From the NCBI GenBank assembly GCA_027624955.1, contig JAQBTG010000020.1, positions 1-61,859 of the forward strand: DNA of 61,859 nucleotides, written 5' to 3'. The notes beneath the pieces are model-generated. The model did no database searches, had not been told where the DNA came from, and saw only the letters and a program-made list of their open reading frames with translations. This DNA is from Pseudomonadota bacterium. GTDB taxonomy: Bacteria; Pseudomonadota; Alphaproteobacteria; UBA828. The translations under genes and the position numbers were made by a program. Below, in pieces: positions 53,919 to 61,859 of this stretch (position 1 is the first letter of the stretch; every line of letters starts with the position of its first letter).

Positions 53919-54383
53919 CTACCGCGCGCCGAAGCGATGGCGCTGGCTTTTCTCAAAATATTGCTGGTGATAGTCCTCGGCAGGCCAGTAGTCCCCCGCC
54001 TGAATAATCTCGGTCGCCACCTTGCCGGCGCCTGAGAGCTTGGCCCGCGACGCCTCGGCAGCTTCCTGCTGTGCCGTCCCATGAGTAAATACTGCGGAGC
54101 GGTACTGCGTGCCCACATCCGGACCTTGCCGGTTCAACTGGCTGGGGTCGTGCGATTGCCAGAAAATCTCGAGCAATTCCTGATAGCTGATGCGCTCTGG
54201 GTCGTACTCGACCTGGACCACTTCGGCATGGCCGGTACGCCCGGTGCACACCTGTTCATAGCTTGGATTGGTGACGTCGCCGCCCATATAACCGACAGAG
54301 GTGGAAACCACCCCATCGACCTGGCGGAAGACATATTCGGGTTTCCAAAAACATCCCGCGCCAAACGTTGCTTTCTCACTCAT
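53919..54383 (-). CDS. msrA: Peptide methionine sulfoxide reductase MsrA
   Basis: A 154-aa enzyme that reduces methionine-S-sulfoxide. The active-site motif is GCFW (Cys11), followed by VGYMGGDVTNPSYEQVCTGRTGHAEVVQVEYDP, FWQSHDPSQLNRQGPDVGTQYRS and WPAEDYHQQYF. No resolving cysteine is seen near the short C-terminus, so it probably depends on thioredoxin differently from classical MsrA, or uses Cys46 (VCTGRTGHAE). It is the first gene of an operon with an SDR and a hydrolase. Confidence 0.94.
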   Translation of the reverse strand: MSEKATFGAGCFWKPEYVFRQVDGVVSTSVGYMGGDVTNPSYEQVCTGRTGHAEVVQVEYDPERISYQELLEIFWQSHDPSQLNRQGPDVGTQYRSAVFTHGTAQQEAAEASRAKLSGAGKVATEIIQAGDYWPAEDYHQQYFEKSQRHRFGAR

Positions 54384-54467
54384 GACAATACTCCTTCTTT
54401 TTCCTAGCTGAATTTATAGCCATTCCCGCGCGTCGCCGCGAGCCTGCTGTTGGGCGGCGCGCCCGCG

Positions 54468-55691
54468 CTACAACGGCTCGCCACGCGTCAGGCGTGGCAG
54501 CTCGCCAACCACACCCATGGCATGGCGCATAAAGATGCTCTTCAGACGCGGCGAGCGGTTAACCGCCGCAAGGCCAAGGTCGCGCGCCAGGCGCAGCGGC
54601 GCGCTGTTGTTTGAGAACAGGCGATTGAGCCCGTCGGTGACGGCAATCAAGGCCAGCGCGTCGAAGCGTCGCCTTTGTTGATAGCGGGCGAGCAAGTCGG
54701 GAGCGCCGATATCGAGACCCAGGCGGTAGCGGTCGACGATCAGTTCGGCCAGCACCGCCACATCACGCACCCCGAGATTAAAACCCTGGCCGGCGAGCGG
54801 GTGGATAGCATGCGCTGCATCACCGGCCAACGCCAAGCGCTCGCCGGTATAGTGGTTCGCGTGGGTGAGCGCGAGCGGATAGCTCCAGCGCGGACCAATG
54901 ACTTCCAGTGGCCCAAGAAAATCGCCAAAACGCGATGCCAACTCGGCAAGAAATTCGCTATCGCCAAGAGCAAGAAGCTCCGGCGCCAGGCTGGTCTTCT
55001 CGGTCCACACGATGGACGAGCGCCCCGCCGTCATCGGTAGAATGGCGAAGGGACCGGCGGGCAAGAAGCGCTCATGGGCAATGCCGCGGTGCGGGCGCGC
55101 ATGACGCACGGTGCACACGATCCCGGTCTGAGCATAGGACCAGTCCATCGTGCGGATGCCGGCGGCTTGGCGCAACCGCGAGTTCCGGCCATCGGCGGCT
55201 ATGGCGAGACGCGCGGAGATGCGCCGGCCGTCGGCGAGAATCGCTTGGATACGCTCACCCTGAGGCGAGAATTCTGTGACCGACACCGGCGCCAGATGGC
55301 GCAGCTTTGGGCAGCCCGCAACGGCATCCAACAGCGCCACACGGGTAACGCGATTCTCGACGATCCAGCCGAGCGGATCAGTGCCGACCTCGCGATGGTC
55401 GTAGTGCAGAAAAAGCGGCGCGTCGCTGTCCGACACGCGAATCTCCAATATCGGCTCGGCCTCCTCAGCCATGCCGTCCCACACGCCAATGCCATCAAGC
55501 ACGCGTTTCGAGCCATAGGCGATGGAGCAGACGCGGCCATCGAACTCGGCGCTCTGTATCCGCGCTGGATCTTCACCATCCATGACCACTGTCTCGAGAC
55601 CGGCGCGCGCCAGCGCTACGCCGAGGCTGAGCCCGACCAAACCACCGCCGGCGATAACTACATCGGCCGTAGTTTGCCCGTCCGCCGTCAT
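54468..55691 (-). CDS. UbiH/UbiF/COQ6-family FAD monooxygenase
   Basis: A 407-aa aromatic-ring hydroxylase of ubiquinone synthesis. The FAD-binding motif VIAGGGLVGLSLGVALARAG is near the N-terminus, and the C-terminal FAD motif is LAGDAAHAIHPLAGQGFNLGVRDVA. The central DGR motif RLAIAADGRNSRLRQ and ESEFDGRVCSIAYGSKRVL-like text are present. ATG 55691 was chosen to give the family start. Which ring position it hydroxylates cannot be told from the sequence; COQ7 at 38 kb does another step. It is divergent from an amidase gene. Confidence 0.92.
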   Translation of the reverse strand: MTADGQTTADVVIAGGGLVGLSLGVALARAGLETVVMDGEDPARIQSAEFDGRVCSIAYGSKRVLDGIGVWDGMAEEAEPILEIRVSDSDAPLFLHYDHREVGTDPLGWIVENRVTRVALLDAVAGCPKLRHLAPVSVTEFSPQGERIQAILADGRRISARLAIAADGRNSRLRQAAGIRTMDWSYAQTGIVCTVRHARPHRGIAHERFLPAGPFAILPMTAGRSSIVWTEKTSLAPELLALGDSEFLAELASRFGDFLGPLEVIGPRWSYPLALTHANHYTGERLALAGDAAHAIHPLAGQGFNLGVRDVAVLAELIVDRYRLGLDIGAPDLLARYQQRRRFDALALIAVTDGLNRLFSNNSAPLRLARDLGLAAVNRSPRLKSIFMRHAMGVVGELPRLTRGEPL

Positions 55692-55757
55692 ATGCCTAAA
55701 CTCGCCGCCGCATGCATGGGCATAGCATAACGCAGAGAACGGAGAACCATAAGAGAC

Positions 55758-57137
55758 ATGACGAGCGAATGGCATGACGTGAGCGCCCTGGCGCTGGGCG
55801 AGGGCATTGGGCGCGGTGAGATCGACGCGAGCGAGCTGTGCGAATATTTTCTCGAGCGCATCGAGCGCATCGACACCAAGCATGACATCTATCTTCGCGT
55901 CACGCCCAAACGTGCCCGCACCGAAGCCGCCGCCGCCGCCGAACGAGCGCGCCAAGGACTTCGCCTGAGCCCGCTCGACGGCGTGCCGATTTCGTGGAAA
56001 GACCTGTTTGATACCGCCGGCGATATCACCAGTCATGGCGCCAAGGTGTTGCAGGAACGTATTGCCGAGCGCGACGCCACAGTTGTTGCGCGCGCCACTC
56101 TGGCGGGGCTGGTGTGCCTCGGCAAAACAAACCAGACCGAATTCGCGTTTTCTATTCTCGGCATCAACCCGAATTACGGCACGCCGGCCAATCCGTTTGA
56201 CGACAAGGTCGCCCGCCTGCCCGGCGGCTCGACCTCGGGCGGCGCGGTATCGGTGGCACGCGGGCTGGCCGCCGCCGCCATCGGCTCGGACACCGGCGGC
56301 TCGGTAAGGGTACCGGCGGCTTGGAACGGTTTAGTCGGGCTGAAAACCAGTTTCGGCCTGCTGCCGCTCGATGGGGTGCTCGGTCTCTCGACCAGCATGG
56401 ACTCGGTGGGCCCGTTGGCGCGCGACGTCGCCGACGCTGCCGCATTATTTACCGCGCTGTCAGGCGGATATGGCGCGGGAAACTCGCACGCGCCGGACCT
56501 GACCGGCGCCGAACCAGCGCGCCTCAGCCTGGCGCTGCCGGCAAACCTCGTGTGGGACGGCTTGGATGCCGGGGTTGAACGGGCGACGCGGGCGGCGCTC
56601 AGGCGTCTCGAAGCGGCCGGCGTGACGATCCGCCAGGCAGAAATCCCGCAATTCGGCGAGATCGAAGAGTTGATCAGCCATTTCGGCCCGTTCCACGCCG
56701 CCGAGTGCCATGCCCTGTGGCATGAATATGTCGAAGCGCGGCCCAATCTCGTCTACCGACCGATCCTTGAACGCATCCGCCTCGGCGGAAAGATGCCGGC
56801 CAGCACGGTGGAAGGCGCCAGACAGCGCCTCAAGCAAGTGGCGCCGGCGCTGCATGCGCGCATCCGCGAGGTCGGCGTGCTGGCGATGCCGACGATCGCC
56901 ATCAGCCCGCCGGCGATCGCCGAATTGGAAAACGACATGGACGCCTGGATGGCGGCCAATGTGATGACATTGCGCAACACCCGGCTGGGCAATTTTCTCG
57001 ATTGCGCGGCGCTCACCCTGCCGTGTGGCAAGGATGACAACGGCATTCCGGTCGGCCTGATGCTGATGGCACCGGCGGGCTGGGAGGCGCGCCTGCTGCG
57101 CATGGCGAGCGCGTTGGAGCCGATCCTGCGCGCCTGA
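55758..57137 (+). CDS. Amidase signature family enzyme
   Basis: A 459-aa amidase. The Ser-cisSer-Lys triad is visible: Lys81 in ISWKDLFDTAG, the glycine/serine-rich loop PGGSTSGGAVSVA at about 155-167, and Ser182 in GSDTGGSVRVPAAW. The family start ALALGEGIGRGEIDASELCEYFLERIE is also typical. It may be an amide- or carbamate-hydrolase; GatA of tRNA amidation is not indicated, since no gatB/gatC are near. AGAGACATG places the start at 55758. It leads towards the 354-base gap before ftsK. Confidence 0.93.
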   Translation: MTSEWHDVSALALGEGIGRGEIDASELCEYFLERIERIDTKHDIYLRVTPKRARTEAAAAAERARQGLRLSPLDGVPISWKDLFDTAGDITSHGAKVLQERIAERDATVVARATLAGLVCLGKTNQTEFAFSILGINPNYGTPANPFDDKVARLPGGSTSGGAVSVARGLAAAAIGSDTGGSVRVPAAWNGLVGLKTSFGLLPLDGVLGLSTSMDSVGPLARDVADAAALFTALSGGYGAGNSHAPDLTGAEPARLSLALPANLVWDGLDAGVERATRAALRRLEAAGVTIRQAEIPQFGEIEELISHFGPFHAAECHALWHEYVEARPNLVYRPILERIRLGGKMPASTVEGARQRLKQVAPALHARIREVGVLAMPTIAISPPAIAELENDMDAWMAANVMTLRNTRLGNFLDCAALTLPCGKDDNGIPVGLMLMAPAGWEARLLRMASALEPILRA

Positions 57138-57491
57138 CCCGGCTGATAGGAGCGATGAATCCGGGCTTTGCTAAAGTAGCAGGGATTTAGGTCGACTTAG
57201 GTGCCCCGAGCGCGGCGACAATTATATAAGCCGTTGTTATAATTATATTAATTTCCCTCCAGCGCCTCGTTCAGCCGGTGTAAAACGCGTCTTGAACCCG
57301 GCAAACGCGCCTGTGGGAAGCGCTATATGAAATCTTGCTGCGGCCACCCAGTCGCTAATTAACATCTTCCGCCGGATCTGCTAGTCTGTTAAGTTCGATT
57401 CGTAACAGCAGCACACAACACCTTGTTATAAAAGGCAGGAGACGGCTTTGCGCACGCGAATTATCAAAGCGCCGAAGGGGCGCTGGGCATT
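57138..57491. promoter_or_regulatory. Gene-free interval before ftsK
   Basis: About 350 bases without a long gene. The middle (57220-57260) is AT-rich (CAATTATATAAGCCG then TTGTTATAATTATATTAA) and may hold a promoter; TATAAT occurs at 57238-57243. Near the end lies a very short ORF with a strong ribosome site, described separately. No tRNA, repeat array or terminator was seen here. Confidence 0.4.
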
Positions 57492-57495
57492 ATGA
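57448..57495 (+). CDS. 15-codon upstream ORF coupled to ftsK
   Basis: A TTG-started frame of 15 codons ([15 protein letters not shown]) with AGGAG six bases upstream. Its TGA stop overlaps the ftsK ATG as ATGA. Its ribosome site is better than any seen for ftsK itself. It may be a leader that feeds ribosomes to ftsK, or the true N-terminus of FtsK shifted out of frame by an indel. Confidence 0.4.
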   Translation: MRTRIIKAPKGRWAL

Positions 57496-60014
57496 CGGCG
57501 AGCAGCGAGGGGGTACGCCGCGCGCCCTTCCTGCCGGAAGCGGCGAGCCGCTTTCTGCGCCGGCGCACGATTCAGTTAGCGGGGCTGGTTTTGCTGGCGC
57601 TTGCCGCCGTGCTGGCTCTTGCCCTGATCAGCTATGCCCCGAATGACCCCTCCTTCAACACCGCAAATTCGCAAACCGCCGCCAATATAGCCGGCCTGCC
57701 CGGTGCTTATGCCGCTGATCTCCTATTACAGGCGGTCGGCGCCGCGTCGGCGTTGCTGGTGGTTATTCTCGCGGCCTGGTCTTGGGCGCTGCTATCGTGC
57801 CGGCGAATCAGCCTTTTATGGCTACGCGCGACGCTGTGTCCGCTCAGTATCTTGCTCGCCGCCACCGGCTTTGCCGGTCTGGCGGCGCCCCTGGGCTGGC
57901 CGGTCGAAGCAGGCTTTGGTGGTGGTGGCGGCAGCGTGATCGCGGCACCGATAGCTGCTCAGTTGAGCGCCTGGGGCGCCGGGTCGTCGATCCTGCCGAT
58001 CATCGCCTTCGCTCTCGCGGCGATCGCCTTCACGGCCGCCTTGGGCCTGCCGTGGCGCGAATGGCGCGGCCTCTTTATTGGGCTGTGGTTTGTACTGCGC
58101 ACATCGGCAATCGGTCTTTTCCGCAGCGGCAGGTGGGTGCATGCCCAAACAACGCCCAAATTCGCCGGCGGCGAAAGCGCTGCCGAAACCGTCGCCCAAA
58201 CCCGAGCCAATGCGAAGCCGGCGCGGGAGAGCAAAACGCCGCGCGCACCACGCCGTGGCTGGCGGCCTCATCTCAAGCTTCCGAGGCTCGCCTTTGCCGG
58301 CGGCAAGCTTCCCGCACTTGCCTTTGCCGGGCGCAACAAAGTCCGCTCCGAACCTCAACTCTATGAAGACGGCATCGCTGACAGCGCGGCGGGCGGGCGG
58401 ACCGAGCCGAGTTTGGTGGCGCGCAAACCGACCAAAAAGATTGTCGAGCCGTCGACGCAGAAGCCCAAGCCGGGAAAGCGCGCCGCGCGCGAGAATCAGC
58501 GCACGCTCGATCTGAACGAAGGAAATGATTTCGAATTGCCGGCGCTCAACTTGCTCACCACCCCGCCGGAGCGCAGCCGCAAGCCGTCGCTGGCTGAAAA
58601 TGCGCGCGAACAGAACGCCGAACTGCTGCTCACCGTGCTGGAAGATTTCGGCGTCTACGGCGCCATCGACAAAGTGCGCCCCGGCCCGGTGGTGACACTC
58701 TATGAATTCGTCCCGCGCGCCGGCACGCGGACGGCGCGGGTGATTGCGCTGGCCGACGATATTGCGCGTTCGATGAGCGCGATATCGGTCCGTGTCGCGA
58801 CCATTCGCGGGCGCAACGTGATCGGCATCGAATTGCCCAACGCGGACCGTGAATCGGTGTTTCTGCGCGAGCTACTCGCTAGCGAGGATTATGAAAATAC
58901 CTCCGCCAGCCTGACCCTGGCGCTCGGCAAGGACATCGGCGGCAGCCCGGTGATCGCCGACCTGGCGCGCATGCCGCATCTGCTGGTCGCCGGCACCACC
59001 GGCTCCGGTAAATCGGTTGCCATCAACAGCATGATCCTGTCGCTCATCTACCGCTTGCCGCCTGACCAGTGCAAGCTGATCCTGATCGACCCGAAGATGC
59101 TGGAACTGTCGGTCTATGACGATATTCCCCATCTGCTGACGCCGGTCGTCACCGACGCGTCGAAGGCGGTGGTGGCGCTCAAATGGACCGTTCGCGAAAT
59201 GGAAAACCGCTATCAGGCGATGTCCAAACTCGGCGTGCGCAACATCGGCGGTTATAACAAGCGCCTCGCCGAGGCGCGGCACAATGGCGAAGAGCTGAGC
59301 CGACGCGTCAACACGCATATTGATGCCGAGACCGGCCAGCCGGTCTATGAGGATCAGCCGCTAGACTTGGCGCATTTGCCGTTCATCGTCGTTGTCGTCG
59401 ATGAAATGGCCGATCTCATGCTGGTTGCCGGCAAGGATATCGAAGGCGCGGTGCAGCGCCTGGCGCAGATGGCGCGGGCTGCCGGCATCCACATCATCAT
59501 GGCCACCCAACGGCCGTCGGTCGACGTTATCACCGGCACGATCAAAGCCAACTTCCCGACGCGCATCAGTTTCCAGGTGACGTCGAAGATCGACAGCCGC
59601 ACCATCCTCGGCGAATCCGGCGCCGAACAGCTTCTTGGCATGGGCGACATGCTCTACCTCGAGGGCGGCGGGCGCCTCACCCGGGTGCATGGGCCATTGG
59701 TTAGCGACAAAGAAGTGCAAGCGGTCACCGATGCACTGCGCGCCCAGGCCGAGCCCGACTACATCTCAGCGATCACCGAGGAGCCGGATTCTGACCTGCC
59801 GTCAACCGGCGACGCGGCGGCTGACGACCCGCTCTACGACCGCGCCGTGGAACTCGTCACGCGCGAGGGCAAAGCATCAACCAGCTTTGTGCAGCGCCAT
59901 TTACAGATCGGCTATAACCGCGCGGCGCGCATGGTCGAGCGCATGGAAAGCCAAGGCGTCATCAGCCAGGCCAATCACGCCGGCAAACGCGAGGTGCTGG
60001 CCGGGCGAATCTGA
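57492..60014 (+). CDS. ftsK: DNA translocase FtsK
   Basis: An 840-aa DNA pump that clears chromosome ends from the division septum and activates XerCD at dif. Residues 1-200 hold about four transmembrane helices, 210-350 are a basic, Pro/Lys/Ala-rich linker, and the motor follows. Walker A is [13 protein letters not shown] (about 501-513), Walker [11 protein letters not shown], and the C-terminal gamma domain (about 770-835; [22 protein letters not shown]) recognises KOPS sites. The length suits an alphaproteobacterial FtsK with a short linker. The start overlaps a 15-codon ORF. Confidence 0.95.
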   Translation: MTASSEGVRRAPFLPEAASRFLRRRTIQLAGLVLLALAAVLALALISYAPNDPSFNTANSQTAANIAGLPGAYAADLLLQAVGAASALLVVILAAWSWALLSCRRISLLWLRATLCPLSILLAATGFAGLAAPLGWPVEAGFGGGGGSVIAAPIAAQLSAWGAGSSILPIIAFALAAIAFTAALGLPWREWRGLFIGLWFVLRTSAIGLFRSGRWVHAQTTPKFAGGESAAETVAQTRANAKPARESKTPRAPRRGWRPHLKLPRLAFAGGKLPALAFAGRNKVRSEPQLYEDGIADSAAGGRTEPSLVARKPTKKIVEPSTQKPKPGKRAARENQRTLDLNEGNDFELPALNLLTTPPERSRKPSLAENAREQNAELLLTVLEDFGVYGAIDKVRPGPVVTLYEFVPRAGTRTARVIALADDIARSMSAISVRVATIRGRNVIGIELPNADRESVFLRELLASEDYENTSASLTLALGKDIGGSPVIADLARMPHLLVAGTTGSGKSVAINSMILSLIYRLPPDQCKLILIDPKMLELSVYDDIPHLLTPVVTDASKAVVALKWTVREMENRYQAMSKLGVRNIGGYNKRLAEARHNGEELSRRVNTHIDAETGQPVYEDQPLDLAHLPFIVVVVDEMADLMLVAGKDIEGAVQRLAQMARAAGIHIIMATQRPSVDVITGTIKANFPTRISFQVTSKIDSRTILGESGAEQLLGMGDMLYLEGGGRLTRVHGPLVSDKEVQAVTDALRAQAEPDYISAITEEPDSDLPSTGDAAADDPLYDRAVELVTREGKASTSFVQRHLQIGYNRAARMVERMESQGVISQANHAGKREVLAGRI

Positions 60015-60043
60015 CGTTGGCGGGCGCTGCGCGTGACAAGCCC

Positions 60044-60064
60044 CTCTTCCCCGGCGGGGAAGAG
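60044..60064. repeat. Perfect 9-bp hairpin after ftsK
   Basis: CTCTTCCCC (60044-60052), a GGC loop and GGGGAAGAG (60056-60064) form a perfect stem 30 bases after the ftsK stop. No T-run follows, so it is not a canonical terminator. The surrounding text (AGCCCCTCTTCCCC, then GGTTGGAGAGATGGGGTGA) resembles a dispersed intergenic repeat that I recall from many alphaproteobacterial genomes. Confidence 0.55.
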
Positions 60065-60147
60065 AGGTTGGAGAGATGGGGTGAACAGAGCGCAGCTGTT
60101 ACTTTTATTGGACCCTCAATCCCTGGGCGGGCGCGGGCGCCTCTTTC

Positions 60148-61800
60148 TCAAAGTATCACCAGCGGGATGGGACAATCGAGTGCGCCCGAAACGGCGCGGA
60201 ACAGTTCGATTTCCACGACCGTCGACACTCGATCGTGCAACACGCAAGCGGCACACGCCGACAGCAGTAGCGGCTTGGACCGAGGTTTCAGCCCGGCCAG
60301 CTTTTGCACCGCACGATCCAAATCTCCGAGTCGGAAATCCTTTTGCCTCCTCATTTGAAGACCGCTCAGCTTCAGCGTTTTCGCCGCAGCCTCGAACGCG
60401 GCTTCGACGTTCTTCCCGTTCAGTTGCCCCGCATGAGCCATGAGGGAAAGGAGCAATTCGATTTCGCTCTTTACTTGGTTGAGACCGACGACGGGAGCCT
60501 TCTTGCGTGCCAGCTTGAAGAACTGTCCGTCCAGATGGTTGAGTAGAATCTTCTGAAGCGACCATTCCAAAAGATCGATCCTGGCATCGACGTCAATCAG
60601 CGTGACGACATTTTCTCTGAACAGCCTGTACTGACTGAGCGACAATTGTTTCAAAGCGGGCATGGCGAGATCGATCAGTGGCAACCGGTATTTGATGTCG
60701 AGCGCCGTGACTTCCGGCATGAGTTTCCGCGTTAACGCATAGACATTCGAATCTGCTAGCGATTCTAATTGCCTCAATTGCAAGTCTCGAACGTCGTGCC
60801 TGACATCAAGCAACAATAGATAGATCACCGCACGAGCGCCAAAGGGCTCGGCGGCGGCTTCTTTGATTGAAGCGGGTAGCCACACGATCAGTGAACGGGC
60901 GTAGTCGATAGTTTCTTGTTTCGGATTACCTATTTGGCTGATCGCGTCGGCGACGTCGGTTTTTGCCGCGCCGGCAAAGGCAAGAGTCGCATGACTGGCG
61001 AGCGCTTCCCGCGCCCCGAAGCTCTTACCGCCAGCCGGGTCTCCGTCCCGGGATGTGCTTTCAATGTCGGACGTCAAGTATTCACCATTCCACTGCGGAT
61101 CGATGCGCCGAATACGCTCAGCCAGCGGCGGATGGATAGCGGACACGGATTGAATAAAACCTGAAACGCCGCGGGCAAAAAGAGCGTGGCTGATTTCGGG
61201 CGCGCCGGGGCTGTCCAAAATAGAGCCGGCGCGAAGACCGCCAATTCTCTTCAGTGCGCCGGCGATGCCGTCCGGATTGCGGGTAAACTGCACGGCAGAG
61301 GCGTCCGCCAGATACTCACGTTGCCGGCTGACCGCGGATTTGATGAGGCTACCGAAAACTGTGCCTGCATAGCCAATAATCATTAGTCCGAGACCGAACA
61401 CCACCGCGGCCAACGCCCCACGGCGGCGCGAGTGGGGTGCCGCCCGCAACGTCCAATATCCGATATGGCCGATCACCAGAATGCCGTTCAACAGGCCTAT
61501 CAGGCGAATGTTGAGCCGCATGTCGCCATTGAAAATATGGCTGAATTCATGAGCTATGACCCCTTGCAACTGATCGCGGTTTAACCAATTGATCGCCCCG
61601 CGAGTTACCCCGATAACGGCATCGCGCGGCGAAAAGCCCGCCGCAAACGCGTTTATCGCGAGCTCATCCTCCAACAGGTAGACGGGTGGCGCCGGCGTAC
61701 CGGATGCGATTGCCATTTCCGCCACCACGTTCAACAACCTGCGCTGTTTCAGATCGTCGGTATTTTGCGGGATCAGTTTGGCTTCCATATCCTCCGCCAC
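60148..61800 (-). CDS. M48-family zinc metalloprotease, N-terminally short
   Basis: A 550-aa membrane metalloprotease of the M48 type, related to HtpX/Ste24. The zinc motif is HEFSH (84-88) with the third ligand in REYLADASAVQ near residue 163; hydrophobic stretches near 100-150 form helices. The remaining 350 residues are a family-specific C-terminal region (HPPLAERIRRIDP, then helical repeats). The frame opens at GTG 61800 directly after an in-frame TAA. Relatives, as I recall, carry about 90 more N-terminal residues with two membrane helices, so this copy seems truncated or interrupted. The upstream region leaves the window. Confidence 0.85.
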   Translation of the reverse strand: MAEDMEAKLIPQNTDDLKQRRLLNVVAEMAIASGTPAPPVYLLEDELAINAFAAGFSPRDAVIGVTRGAINWLNRDQLQGVIAHEFSHIFNGDMRLNIRLIGLLNGILVIGHIGYWTLRAAPHSRRRGALAAVVFGLGLMIIGYAGTVFGSLIKSAVSRQREYLADASAVQFTRNPDGIAGALKRIGGLRAGSILDSPGAPEISHALFARGVSGFIQSVSAIHPPLAERIRRIDPQWNGEYLTSDIESTSRDGDPAGGKSFGAREALASHATLAFAGAAKTDVADAISQIGNPKQETIDYARSLIVWLPASIKEAAAEPFGARAVIYLLLLDVRHDVRDLQLRQLESLADSNVYALTRKLMPEVTALDIKYRLPLIDLAMPALKQLSLSQYRLFRENVVTLIDVDARIDLLEWSLQKILLNHLDGQFFKLARKKAPVVGLNQVKSEIELLLSLMAHAGQLNGKNVEAAFEAAAKTLKLSGLQMRRQKDFRLGDLDRAVQKLAGLKPRSKPLLLSACAACVLHDRVSTVVEIELFRAVSGALDCPIPLVIL

Positions 61801-61859
61801 TTACCTGTCCAGCACCATCCACGGAAGTCCTAATAAATCCCGGAATATATGGGATATAG

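Noticed and set aside
60044-60064. Rho-independent terminator after ftsK
   Set aside because: The stem is strong but no T-run follows on either strand.
1-61859. Mobile element, prophage, defence system or genomic island
   Set aside because: No transposase, integrase, restriction, toxin-antitoxin or phage gene was found, and neither tRNA gene is flanked by a visible direct repeat. The HNH protein stands alone.

Overview
The window is a GC-rich, gene-dense chromosomal stretch from what looks like an alphaproteobacterium, probably of a Rhodospirillales-like lineage. This is an inference from gene content and order: argH-lptM-lysA, ftsE-ftsX-ydcF-plsC, chorismate mutase-hisC-tyrA beside metX-metW, a CpdR-like receiver next to an MJ0042 zinc-finger protein, ubiquinone genes (coq7, ubiH/COQ6-type), PhaR/PhaB, an ETF operon and a thioredoxin-LON-Trm112-DUF971 run. 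I see no transposase, integrase, phage gene, attachment site or CRISPR array.

Layout. 0-5.4 kb: a tiny secreted peptide, a gamma-glutamyltransferase-family hydrolase with a RidA protein, and on the other strand a ketopantoate reductase-like enzyme with an acyl-CoA synthetase. 5.4-7.5 kb: an AT-rich, dyad-filled intergenic island leading into a PAS-GGDEF-EAL protein predicted to degrade c-di-GMP. 7.6-11.5 kb: a polyhydroxyalkanoate (PHA) locus with the PhaR regulator, a mini-subunit-like ORF, a PhaC-like synthase and two tandem PhaB reductases. 11.5-19.3 kb: methionine (metX, metW) and aromatic/histidine amino-acid genes. 19.4-26.5 kb: ChaC, a B12-dependent ribonucleotide reductase, the ftsEX division operon with envelope genes, and regulators. 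26.5-33.8 kb: lysA-lptM-argH, a SCO1 copper chaperone, hbd-etfA-etfB and a PduO adenosyltransferase. 33.9-40.1 kb: an ACT-like protein, a Tat-exported isochorismatase-family hydrolase, GluQRS, a CoA transferase, an HNH nuclease, coq7-dsbB-yqaA and tRNA-Leu(CAA). 40.2-49.2 kb: the most accessory-looking part, with a two-module Sel1 protein and a mixed-strand catabolic cluster (C-C hydrolase, amidohydrolase, flavin monooxygenase, EamA exporter, extradiol dioxygenase, NmrA-like dehydrogenase, LysR). 49.2-61.9 kb: tRNA-Gly(GCC), YbaK deacylase, CnoX-like thioredoxin operon, msrA-SDR-hydrolase operon, UbiH-type hydroxylase, amidase, FtsK and an M48 protease.

How parts work together. PHA genes, hbd, ETF and the CoA-activating enzymes imply storage and beta-oxidation-type carbon metabolism. 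The PduO adenosyltransferase can make the adenosylcobalamin that the class II ribonucleotide reductase needs. The 41.5-49.2 kb cluster has parts for hydroxylation, extradiol ring cleavage and C-C hydrolysis of an aromatic compound, but its dioxygenase gene carries an in-frame TAA at codon 24.

I found no convincing wholly new multi-gene system. The strongest leads are the interrupted dioxygenase, the dyad-rich island before the c-di-GMP enzyme, the mini PHA-synthase partner ORF, and a 15-codon ORF that overlaps the ftsK start. All calls come from reading the sequence and remembered family features; no searches were run.
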